A stretch of 64,000 nucleotides of DNA, from contig CALSFV010000102.1 in the NCBI GenBank assembly GCA_943737045.1, forward strand, positions 124,001 to 188,000. Direction: 5' to 3'. Numbering within the stretch: the first letter of the stretch is position 1; each line of letters starts with the position of its first letter. The translations under genes were made by a program, and so were the position numbers. Origin of the DNA: Parapristionchus giblindavisi. Its lineage: Eukaryota; Nematoda; Chromadorea; Rhabditida; Diplogasteridae. Below are positions 45,806 through 54,690 of the stretch, in pieces. The notes under the pieces were generated by a model, which made no database searches, was not told the DNA's origin, and saw nothing but the letters and a program-made list of their open reading frames with translations.

Positions 45806-45923
45806 ACTGCATATTCATGTACTGTTGTTGCATCTTCGCTATCATCTCCACTACCGATGCTAACGTGGTTGCTTCAGCTTCAGCTTCAGGCTTCTCCACT
45901 TCAGGCTTCTCCACTTCAGGCAT
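45786..45923 (-). CDS. 45-codon leader frame overlapping the gag start
   Basis: It begins with MPEVEKPEVEKPE, has an LASVVEMIAKMQQQ helix, and overlaps the first 20 nt of the gag-pol frame in another frame before stopping. Its composition resembles a gag N-terminus, so the true gag may begin here with a one-base indel at the overlap. An upstream regulatory ORF is the alternative. Confidence 0.5.
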   Translation of the reverse strand: MPEVEKPEVEKPEAEAEATTLASVVEMIAKMQQQYMNMQYEQEEQ

Positions 45924-45952
45924 CCTTACTACGAATTATTTGAGTACACTTA

Positions 45953-47386
45953 CAGTGTAGCCTAAAAGTCATCGGACACTTTTTCGTTTTTTTATAACTT
46001 TTGATCCAGGAAAGCAATCAAGCTGATCTTTTGAGTCAATGTACAGAATTTATCAAGGGATACAACCATGATGTGTTGGTGTAATTAAATTAGTTCACTG
46101 TTGCATAGTAATGATTCTATCGAAATACACTTTTTTGAAAAATTACATTTCTTTGGTGAAAGGCCCTGTTCTTCTGAAACACTGTGAGAGTGGAGATCCC
46201 CACTAGGTACAGTCAAACAATCCGGAATGGCTCCGACTCCGATTTCAAGCTGTGGCAGGGTTGCAACTTTGGCCTCCAAAATTTATAACTCAGCTTCTAG
46301 ATGTGCTAACAACCCATTCTATTGGCTGAAATGATGCTAGTGTCGAGTAATGTGTATCCCCCTAATATGGTAGTCATAGCTCGCCATTTGCCCTCAGGGC
46401 ATAAATTATATTTTTTTGAAGGAGTACTGATTTTGAGACCCTACAGTTCAGAGGGCAGGTCTTCTAAAATTATGGTTCCTGCGCAAGCAGCTTAGCAATG
46501 TATCATATAATTATATCCCTTATTTTGGTTTAGTTCCGATTCCTTTCAGATCCGTAGCAAAAGTTATGCTGAGGTCTACTCGGTGCCTGCTCTTACGCTT
46601 TCATTCTTACTGCTCTAGTTCCTGGGCCTCTATTGATGAAATTTCTTAGTTTCAAAGTACCAATGCATGTTAGAGATGTTCACAAAAGTTTTTACACTAT
46701 TGCTGAACATTGATCTTTGATCTTTGTATGTTGATCTTTGATCGCTGAAACCGAGTATACCTCAGCATAACTTTTGCTACGGATCTGAAAGGAATCGGAA
46801 CTAAACCAAAATAAGGGATATAATTATATGATACATTGCTAAGCTGCTTGCGCAGGAACCATAATTTTAGAAGACCTGCCCTCTGAACTGTAGGGTCTCA
46901 AAATCAGTCCTCCTTCAAAAAAATATAATTTATGCCCTGAGGGCAAATGGCGAGCTATGACTACCATATTAGGGGGATAAACATTACTCGACACTAGCAT
47001 CATTTCAGCCAATAGAATGGGTTGTTAGCACATCTAGAAGCTGAGTTATAAATTTTGGAGGCCAAAGTTGCAACCCTGCCACAGCTTGAAATCGGAGTCG
47101 GAGCCATTCCGGATTGTTTGACTGTACAGCCCTAGTGGGGATCTCCATTCTCACAGTGTTTCAGAAGAACAGGGCCTTTCACCAAAGAAATGTAATTTTT
47201 TCAAAAAAGTGTATTTCGATAGAATCATTACTATGCAACAGTGAACTAATTTAATTACACCAACACATCATGGATGTATCCCTTGATAAATTCTGTACAT
47301 TGACTCAAAAGATCAGCTTGATTGCTTTCCTGGATCAAAAGTTATAAAAAAACGAAAAAGTGTCCGATGACTTTTAGGCTACACTG
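45953..47386. mobile_element. 1.43-kb palindromic Tc1/mariner-like MITE nested in the retrotransposon leader
   Basis: Ends cagtgtagcctaaaagtc and gacttttaggctacactg are flanked by TA. The arms (about 45953-46600 and 46747-47386) are near-perfect inverted copies around a loop of about 150 bp. The terminal cagtg and TA flank resemble Tc1-type ends. There is no coding capacity. Confidence 0.9.
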
Positions 47387-47607
47387 TAGCTCAAAAAATT
47401 CGCGATAGCCTTCGGCGTACTTGTACGAAAACTTCCTACTTGTATTGCCAAATACAAGTCTGCCTATACTTGCCAAAGTATAGTAATATCTGAATTACCA
47501 AATACAGATCTGCCTAACTCTGTATTACCAAATACAGAGAAAGTGAACAACAAGAACAACAAAAGAAACAAGAAAGAATAAGAATTCACTTACGCGTTTG
47601 CTCGTCA

Positions 47608-47628
47608 AACAATCCTGGTCGCCAATAA
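47608..47628 (-). promoter_or_regulatory. Primer-binding site
   Basis: Directly inside the 5' LTR the minus strand reads tggcgaccaggattg. It starts TGG, as expected for pairing with the CCA end of a tRNA primer. The particular tRNA cannot be named from memory. Confidence 0.65.
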
Positions 47629-47863
47629 TGTTATGTCCTTAGGCACAACAAGTAGTAATAATGTAGAGACTTTATTGAGAGAGAGAAACAGTACCACCGG
47701 TACAAAGGAACGAACTAGATAAGAATGAGGAATAACCAATATAGACAGCACGTCAACTACGATGACGTGTCATTAGCATAGAATAGGGTAATGTGGTCAA
47801 ATGCAAATGTGTATGCTAAGATGCAGTTTGGTTATAATAATAGACTTTGAAGCATACATAGCA
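47629..47863 (-). repeat. 5' LTR
   Basis: Same 235-bp sequence as the other LTR. Identity implies a very recent insertion or recent gene conversion. Confidence 0.95.
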
Positions 47864-47896
47864 ATAAGTTCAATCGGCTGCTCTCTCATTCTCATC

Positions 47897-48478
47897 TATC
47901 CCAAGAGAACATTTTTGCTAGTGCAGTATTTCAATAATAATCATTTATGTTTCAATAGATATTGACTCCAATATTTATATTTCTTTTCGTTTTTGCAACT
48001 TTTTTTCGCTGTCTTTTGTTATCCGCGAATCTACAGAGTATCAAATAATAGTAACAGCTTCATGGAATTCATAGAAAAAAAATAAAAAAATGAAATTCAC
48101 TTGGTCACTGAAATTTGGTTCTGATTGCACTAATGATTGTAGCTGTGGCTCCATCGTCGTCATCTGTCTAGTGTTATCTGTCGTCATAGCTGTAGGTAAA
48201 TCCTCTGTTTCAAATTCTTCTTTGTAGAGTGTCATCTTTGTTGATGTATTAATACAGTAATACTTGATTTCTTGAACGTTTATATTATTTTTTCTATGAA
48301 TTTCATTAAACTGTTACTTATATTTTATCCTCTGTAGATTCGCAACTAGGTAGAGATAAGAAAATACAGCGAAAAAAGTAGCAAAAATGTAAAGAAATAT
48401 AAATATTGGAGTCAATATCTATTGAAACATAAATGTTTATTATTGAAATATTGCACTAGCAAAAATGTCCTCTTGGGA
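47897..48478. mobile_element. Inverted-repeat element enclosing an exon-like frame
   Basis: Arms at about 47897-48070 and 48290-48478 are inverted copies (cccaagagaacatttttgctagtgca / tgcactagcaaaaatgtcctcttggg). The single-copy loop contains the short frame described separately. Confidence 0.7.
48101..48235 (-). CDS. Exon-like frame within the inverted repeat (MTLYKEEFETEDL...)
   Basis: Forty-five codons start at an ATG and end at a donor-like caa|gtgaat. The composition is acidic and Thr/Gln-rich, unlike the AT-rich noise around it. No homology is recognised. It could be a captured host exon or a lone exon of an unseen gene. Its donor is phase 0, which does not match the first proposed exon of the giant gene (phase 1 if extended), so I do not join them. 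Confidence 0.3.
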
Positions 48479-48542
48479 ATCGAACTTGTGTGCAAAAAGT
48501 TGTGACCGCGCGCGCTAACCACTATACCACAGCTCGGTTGGG
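48470..48542 (-). repeat. tRNA-like sequence
   Basis: On the minus strand an A-box-like gtggtatagtggttagc is followed at tRNA spacing by aagttcgattccc. Acceptor-stem pairing is poor, so it is probably a tRNA-derived repeat or tRNA pseudogene. It partly overlaps the right arm of the neighbouring inverted-repeat element. Confidence 0.5.
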
Positions 48543-49854
48543 AACGAGACATTACTTTTCCACCCTCATCCCCCCTTTATCTCTTTTACATCTGATCTTT
48601 GGTCTGGTTAGTTGCGTCTTCAAAAAATCATTACCCATTAGTTAACTGTAAAAAAAATCAGGCAGAAATTGTTCCCTTTCTCTTCTCTCTCTAACTGCTC
48701 ATTTCTACAAAGGACATCAACATCTTGATCTCGCACTGGGAGCGATTCCACGGACAATTCCGTTGTCAAGATGAGTTTGGCCAAACTCCTCTTGGAAAGC
48801 ATATATAGTCGCCTCTCGAAGTCATTCGCATATCACGATATGCCATAGGTTCGGTCAATCTCCTCTCGAGAAGAAAAATTCACTCCTCTTATTTTCTCAT
48901 TCGACTACGGCATATAGCAGTTTGGCGGTCTCTAATGTAAAGAGGACAATCGATGTCAAAAATGAATGATGAAGAGAGAAAATATACCTTATGGAATTCA
49001 TTAAGAACTCAGATAAGTATATATTTTAAAGATGGGATACCCTACAATAATCCTCACATTTTTTTTATCTTTGATCTCTATATATATACTGTGTTGCTCA
49101 TTAGGATAATTATATTTGTTTTGCTTTTCATTATCTAGGATTAGAATTATCAATTTTTTTAAATGTGTACATGGTATGGCTTTCCTTGTATTATTTTAGC
49201 CTTGGTCTCATGTCGTTGTAGATATAGGTTGTCTAATGTTCTCAATTTTTTCTCGCATATGAATATGCCCCAATAGTAAAATAAAAAGAAATAAAAACAT
49301 TAACAAAAACTCATGGTTAAGCGATAAAATTTACCCTTAAAAACTGTCCGAACAATACAAATCCCGCGTGTTTGCTACGCAATACTCTGACTCCGCCCAC
49401 TCCTTTTCGCGACATTCCTTTTCGCATATTTTATCGAATTTTCTGGCGTTTCGCCGTCATTTAATTGGGGTCTCAGCAAAAATAATATTATATGAATTTT
49501 TAAAAAAAGTTGCGTGGTGTATGAAAAACTTTTGTAATTCTATAATATTCATCTCCACTCTTTTCATTTTTCCTTATAAAACACTTCAAAATCATCCAAT
49601 GTTCTCAAGTGTTTTTGCATATCCATATACCCCAATAGCAAAACAATATGGAATAAAAATATTAACGAAAAACCTATGGCTTTTAAAATTCTTGACCTTA
49701 AAAACAACAAAATCTCAAATTTCACAGGATATAATGTCCATTATCTCTCGCAAAGGTAAACTGTGTCCGCTTAGATCTTAGTAGCACTCTACTAGTTTTC
49801 TTCAGAGTTTCTTTAATAATTTCGTTACCAATGTGTGTTATATCATTTTAAAAC
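48543..49854. other. Gene-free stretch with a degenerate direct repeat
   Basis: No exon is recognised. Two diverged copies of a segment containing catat-aatatgccccaatag lie at about 49230-49340 and 49590-49700. Other open frames are AT-rich noise. Confidence 0.45.
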
Positions 49855-50283
49855 CATGTCACGGCCTCTTGGGAGGAATATTCCACCGATATCCGAACGA
49901 GAATCCATTCGTCGGAACGTCAGATGGTTCCGTCCCCAACCCCGTGTCGTAGCTGTTCCGGATGTCTGTTTCGACAATCCCCAAGGTCATCAAAACTTCA
50001 ATCCCAAACAATGAAAAGGACTAATGTGCGACCTCTCAAGACGACCGCGACATCTTATGTTGATTTTGTGGGGTTATTTCTCTGAAGTTGGGGTTGGTCT
50101 GCTGGACCTGAATGGGGAAACTCAGAAGAAATCGAAGAAAACGAAAATCTAACTTTTGTGACTTTTGATAAATTCGAAATAAATTTCACCGTAAGAGTTC
50201 ACCCAAAACAATCACTGAAAAGCTGGACAAAAAAAAGTTATGACGAAATAACTAAAAGTGGATAGACTTTTGACCGGTACTGT
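49855..50283 (+). pseudogene. Tc1-like remnant with a small open frame
   Basis: A 53-codon frame from ATG (about 49855-50016) encodes an Arg/Pro-rich peptide beginning MSRPLGRNIPPIS. Just after it LILWGYFSEVGVGLLDLNGE (about 50060-50125) resembles the VWGCFS-GVGPL region of Tc1 transposases, and the segment ends in a Tc1-type terminus, acttttgaccggtactgta. The small frame is more likely part of this relic than an independent gene. Confidence 0.45.
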
Positions 50284-50639
50284 ATGTAAATATTTCGAAA
50301 ATGCCATTATTTCATGATTAGTGCTTCAAAGATACTCGTTTACTGGTCATGTTAACAAAACATAAAGTTATTTAATTTTGTACTATTCTTCTTTCTCGAG
50401 TAGACTGAGAGAAGGATATATATTTTTCAATCTGTCATATTCTTGTTTTAAAATATGTACTTCATTCATATAAACCCTCTATCTAATTTTTCATCTTATC
50501 ACTCTTCTTCCGTCTCCATTCTGTCTGCTCTTTCAATCCCTCATTTCCATCCATCTCATATTTCTTATTTCTCATCTGTTCTATTGAGAGCCATTACAAA
50601 CGTCTCACGCAGCGGTACACGGCGTGCAACCTAATCCCC

Positions 50640-51343
50640 TCTTCCTCCCTCTCCCTCACCCATCTTCCTCCCTCTCCCTCACCCATCTTCCTCCCTCTCC
50701 CTCACCCATCTTCCTCCCTCTCCCTCACCCCTCTTCCTCCCTCTCCCTCACCCCTCTTCCTCCCTCTCCCTCACCCATCTTCCTCCCTCTCCCTCATCCC
50801 TCTTCCTCCCTCTCCCTCACCCCTCTTCCTCCCTCTCCCTCACCCATCTTCCTCCCTCTCCCTCACCCCTCTTCCTCCCTCTCCCTCACCCATCTTCCTC
50901 CCTCTCCCTCATCCCTCTTCCTCCCTCTCCCTCACCCATCTTCCTCCCTCTCCCTCACCCATCTTCCTCCCTCTCCCTCACCCCTCTTCCTCCCTCTCCC
51001 TCACCCCTCTTCCTCCCTCTCCCTCACCCCTCTTCCTCCCTCTCCCTCACCCCTCTTCCTCCCTCTCCCTCACCCATCTTCCTCCCTCTCCCTCATCCCT
51101 CTTCCTCCCTCTCCCTCACCCATCTTCCTCCCTCTCCCTCACCCCTCTTCCTCCCTCTCCCTCACCCATCTTCCTCCCTCTCCCTCACCCCTCTTCCTCC
51201 CTCTCCCTCATCCCTCTTCCTCCCTCTCCCTCACCCCTCTTCCTCCCTCTCCCTCACCCATCTTCCTCCCTCTCCCTCACCCCTCTTCCTCCCTCTCCCT
51301 CACCCATCTTCCTCCCTCTCCCTCACCCCTCTTCCTCCCCCCC
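50640..51343. repeat. 24-bp polypyrimidine satellite, about 29 copies
   Basis: The unit is cttcctccctctccctcaccc followed by atc, ctc or, after a t, a variant. The C/T run is almost unbroken on the + strand, so the minus strand is pure purine. Such homopurine tracts can form triplex (H-DNA). The 260-codon frame across it is a consequence of a period divisible by three. Confidence 0.97.
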
Positions 51344-51720
51344 CTCACCCCATTTCCTATATTTTACACGATACAACTTACAACCGATTGTCTAAATGAT
51401 AACTGAATGTTCATAAACCATCTCAATCTATTTGTGTCTTCCATCCTCATATTATTGGAAATATAGATAGATTTCAATGGACGGAAGGAGTAAAACGAGG
51501 ATAGACGACCTCCCCTCATTCTCTATTCTTCTTCCTTCTCTCTTACATCGTTTCTTTTCTATCCCTTTTAAACCCTTCTATTCTTCCATCTCTACCCTTT
51601 CTTACACCAATTTGTACCACCCTATTCTCTGTTTGAAACTAACCCAATCACATCTGACAAATAATGTAGGATCGATATCAGGTCAAATCGTATTATGTTA
51701 GCAGGAAAGTTTTTGTTTAT
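51344..51720. other. Gene-free stretch
   Basis: Pyrimidine-rich DNA after the satellite with no recognisable feature. Confidence 0.4.
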
Positions 51721-52220
51721 GGTTTTATTTTGTCACTGCTTGTCACAGATTCACTTTGGCATTCCCTCGTTCCTTGTGAATAACAAGCAGTGAAGGGTCT
51801 TTGCAGTGAACAACTCCCCATTAGGCTCTAGTTGAGTATATCCCCTGTGCCATCCACAACAGTCATGTTCTGCTTTACCTCATCCAATACTACACCTCGA
51901 TGAAGGATACCGAAGAAATCGTCCTGAAGAATGTTTATGACACACATGCCCTCTTTTCCTCAATGAACTGGATCGATCTCCCCCATGAGTTGGATTTGAC
52001 CATGTTGAAATTGTGGAAACGGACTCATTTCAAAGTATCCGAGGAATGATCATTACACTTGGAGTCCATAAAATTACAGTTGATGAAAGATTGAAATCTA
52101 TTAGAATGAGGAATCTTCACGGTGGATTCATATTCCATGACATGACCAAAGCCAACGTTGGCCTTCGAATCGATGGTTACAATACCTTCCTCATACTCCA
52201 CAGTGCGGATAGATAACAAG
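51721..52220 (+). pseudogene. Mariner transposase fragment, same family as the copy at 34208
   Basis: The + strand reads METDSFQSIRGMIITLGVHK and then DMTKANVGLRID, aligning with ESDPFQSVRKLVLTLGVHH and DYTKTNLDRRID of the 34208-36103 element. Flanking DNA (gcagtgaagggtctttgcagtg) also matches that element's 3' untranslated side in inverse orientation. No full copy remains. Confidence 0.7.
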
Positions 52221-52343
52221 ACCGGCACATAAAGGGATCAAAAGAGGATCAACTACTGAACAACCACAGGAGAGATCCCACAGGGTGTACCCTGCTTCGC
52301 CCCCAGGGTGGGTTCTACGAAAAATCGGCAAAGTTGATTTTCA

Positions 52344-52418
52344 CCGGGCGAGATTCGAACCACCTACAAGGTTTGGATCACTACACAAAAGTTCTAGTCA
52401 CTAAGCCAGCATGTCTCC
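52344..52418 (-). repeat. tRNA-like sequence
   Basis: On the minus strand tggcttagtgactagaac (A-box-like) and ggtggttcgaatctc (B-box-like) have tRNA spacing over 75 nt. The acceptor ends do not pair well, so a tRNA-derived SINE head or tRNA pseudogene is preferred. Confidence 0.5.
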
Positions 52419-52484
52419 CAACTCGTAAAACTCGACCTATCTAGTGCAATAGGTGTTTTCGGCTCAATTTGCGATTTCTGTTGG

Positions 52485-52848
52485 AGCTTCTTATGGCTCG
52501 TTAAAAATAGTGGAAAACCGAACTCGGCGACTTTCCACCAGTTAAAAAAGTACCCGGAAAGTCGAAAATGGGAACACGAAATTTGGATTCGCGCGCGCGC
52601 TAAGAGGTGCGGGAATTCAAATTCGTCTTTTCAACATCGAATTTCCGCGGATTGCATTTTTAGAGAGTAGGAAGTTTATTTTAACTTCTAAAAATCGATG
52701 ACGGCTAGTCGGAATTTGAATTCCCGCAACTCTTTGCGCGCGCGCGAATTCAAATTTCGTGTTTCCATTTTCGACTTTCCGGGTACTGTTTTAACAGGTG
52801 GAAACTCGCCGATTTCGTTTTCCACTATTTTTTAACGAGCCATTAGTT
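52485..52848. mobile_element. Short palindromic MITE
   Basis: Inverted halves start tggctcgttaaaaatagtgg and end ccactattttttaacgagcca, with internal alternating CG runs (cgcgcgcgc) in both arms and a centre near 52660. Confidence 0.75.
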
Positions 52849-52960
52849 ACTCTCATTGAACCGTAAATGGACGAGATCCATAATTTGGAGGATCGTTGGA
52901 CATAAAGTACCGTCCAAAAGAATACCGAGAAGTGCATTTTTCAGTGACACTTTTCTAGTA

Positions 52961-54684
52961 CGCAACGAATGAATGGAATTTTTATAGAAATTTCGTCGTA
53001 CTGTAAGAAAAAGAGCGACGTTTATCAAATATAAGAAAAATCTGATGCATTTTTCTGATGTCGGCGATTCTCACATTTTGAACTATTTATTTTTGTAATT
53101 TTTTGCATTGTGCTGAAAAATTATTTTCTATATTGATAAGATGGGTCGACAAAAAGACTCTAAGAAGCTCAGTCAATCGAATCGACAAACCATTTCTATA
53201 GGCCTTGCCATGGACATGAATCATGGTATCAGCAAGGCTAACCACTGAAAATCCGCGATGGAGATCAAAAAGGTGCTCTCGCAGAAATTCGGGGCTTTTA
53301 AAACTTTTATCGGAAAAAATTCCTGTATAATAAGGTTCTACAGATCTCGAATGGAACCGTCAAGAGGCATCGTTCGACTCTTAGTCCGTGAAGAATATGA
53401 TGATTACGATGAAGAACCGACAGAGGCGGTTGCAGTAGACGTCGAAGCAGTGGAGTCAGGTGCTATAGTCGGACGAGATCTGATGTTCGGAACGGACGGA
53501 ATCACTCATATGAGGCGCCCTATAAGGTCTAGATTCGATGCATAGTACCCACAATGAAACACATCTGAGGTTCCGCGGGAGCGGTCCATGAGGGCGTCCC
53601 GTTGTATGGGGTTGAGAGCAGGGATGGGCGAACATGATCAGACGAAAAAAATTCGAAAACGAAAAATTTTCGTTTCAAAACCTCGAAAATATTCGAAAAA
53701 TTAAAAAAAACGAAAAAAATCCAGTTTTACTGTTAAAGTAATTTATAATGTTGAAATCGTTGAGCTCGAAAGTAATTCTTTTTTGGATGCTTCCAGAAAA
53801 CTTATTTAGGCAAAATATGGAAGAAACAATAAGAAACGTAAATTCGACACAACTTCACCTCAAACGAAACTCATGAAGGAATATTGACATTGAGAAAAAT
53901 CAGAGATTCGAAAGAGGAATGAGAGAGGCGACTACGATTATCGGTCAGGATGGTTTCCGCAGTAGAGAAAAATCTCCACACTTCCATACTTCCAGGGAGG
54001 GAATTTTTTTACATGAATTTTTACTGCTAGATGTTCGTGAATTTGGCTTGAAATTTTATAGAAAACAGTCGTCAGCGATTCAGAAAGTGAAAATACAGTA
54101 AGAACTCGATCATTTCTCGAGTGGAAAACATACACTATGAAAAAAGTATTGAATTTCTTTCGAAAATGCCTTTTTCTGTAGTTGAACATCCCGTTTTCCC
54201 TATATTTCGTTGGTTTCGTACTCCCAGAATATCTAGTGTAAAACTCGAAAAATTTCCGAGAAAGACGAAAAATTTTTCGATCGAACAATTTTTCGTCTGG
54301 GGGTCGAAAAAAACGAAAAAAAACGAATACGAAAAATCTTTTTCGCCCATCCCTGGTTGAGAGCATTTTGAGGAAAGAGGAGTACATAGAGGTCATTAAG
54401 AAGGTGATGCTGCCTTATGGGCGCTCTAGAAAAGACCATGATATTGACTGAGATTCTTTGATCGCTTTGGATGACCCATCTCTTAAAAACAGAAAACAAT
54501 TTTTCAGCACAATGCAAATAAGTACAAAAAATAAGCGGAAAGAAATAGTTCAAAACGTGAAAATCGCTGGCATCAAAAAAATCATTCAATTTTTCTGATC
54601 TTTGAGAAACGTCGCTCTTTTTTCTTACAATACGATGATAAGACCTGTGCGCACAACATATAACAATTGCGCTGATTGGTTGCG
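52961..54684 (+). mobile_element. Tc1/mariner-type element with long inverted repeats, decayed
   Basis: Ends cgcaac..gttgcg are flanked by TA (and ctag) on both sides, and inverted arms continue for about 170 bp (52961-53140 / 54490-54684). Interior + strand fragments resemble a Tc1-type transposase: MGRQKDSKKLSQ at 53142 and, beyond the nested MITE, SILRKEEYIEVIKKVMLPYG at about 54363-54420. Stops and frame changes abound. The middle frame at 53258-53545 is of unclear origin. Confidence 0.65.
53619..54355. mobile_element. hAT-like MITE, copy 1
   Basis: Ends cagggatgggcgaa and ttcgcccatccctg, with the 8-bp duplication gttgagag on each side (53611-53618, 54356-54363). It is rich in gaaaaa/tttttc. 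It sits within the transposase remnant of the surrounding element, so it is younger. A second copy lies at 59292. Confidence 0.92.
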
Positions 54685-54690
54685 TACTAG

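Larger units (their letters stand above)
42277..47863 (-). mobile_element. Young gypsy-type LTR retrotransposon, non-autonomous
   Basis: Two 235-bp LTRs (42277-42511 and 47629-47863) start TG, end CA and appear identical. The 5-bp duplication ataag flanks the element (42272-42276 and 47864-47868). The coding strand is minus: a primer-binding-like tggcgaccaggatt follows the upstream LTR and a purine tract (ttggggcggagg) precedes the downstream one. The fused gag-pol frame lacks RNase H, and a 1.43-kb palindrome sits in the leader. Without that palindrome the element is about 4.15 kb. Confidence 0.95.

Noticed and set aside
48041..48235. MTLYKEEF frame as first exon of the giant gene
   Set aside because: Its donor phase does not fit the first proposed exon, and about 14 kb of transposons lie between.
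50624..51406. 260-codon + strand frame rich in PLPHPSSSLSL
   Set aside because: Created by a 24-bp satellite whose period is divisible by three; there is no coding signal outside it.
53258..53545. 95-codon frame MEIKKVLSQKFG as a host gene
   Set aside because: It lies within a TA-flanked inverted-repeat transposon beside transposase fragments, and no family is recognised.
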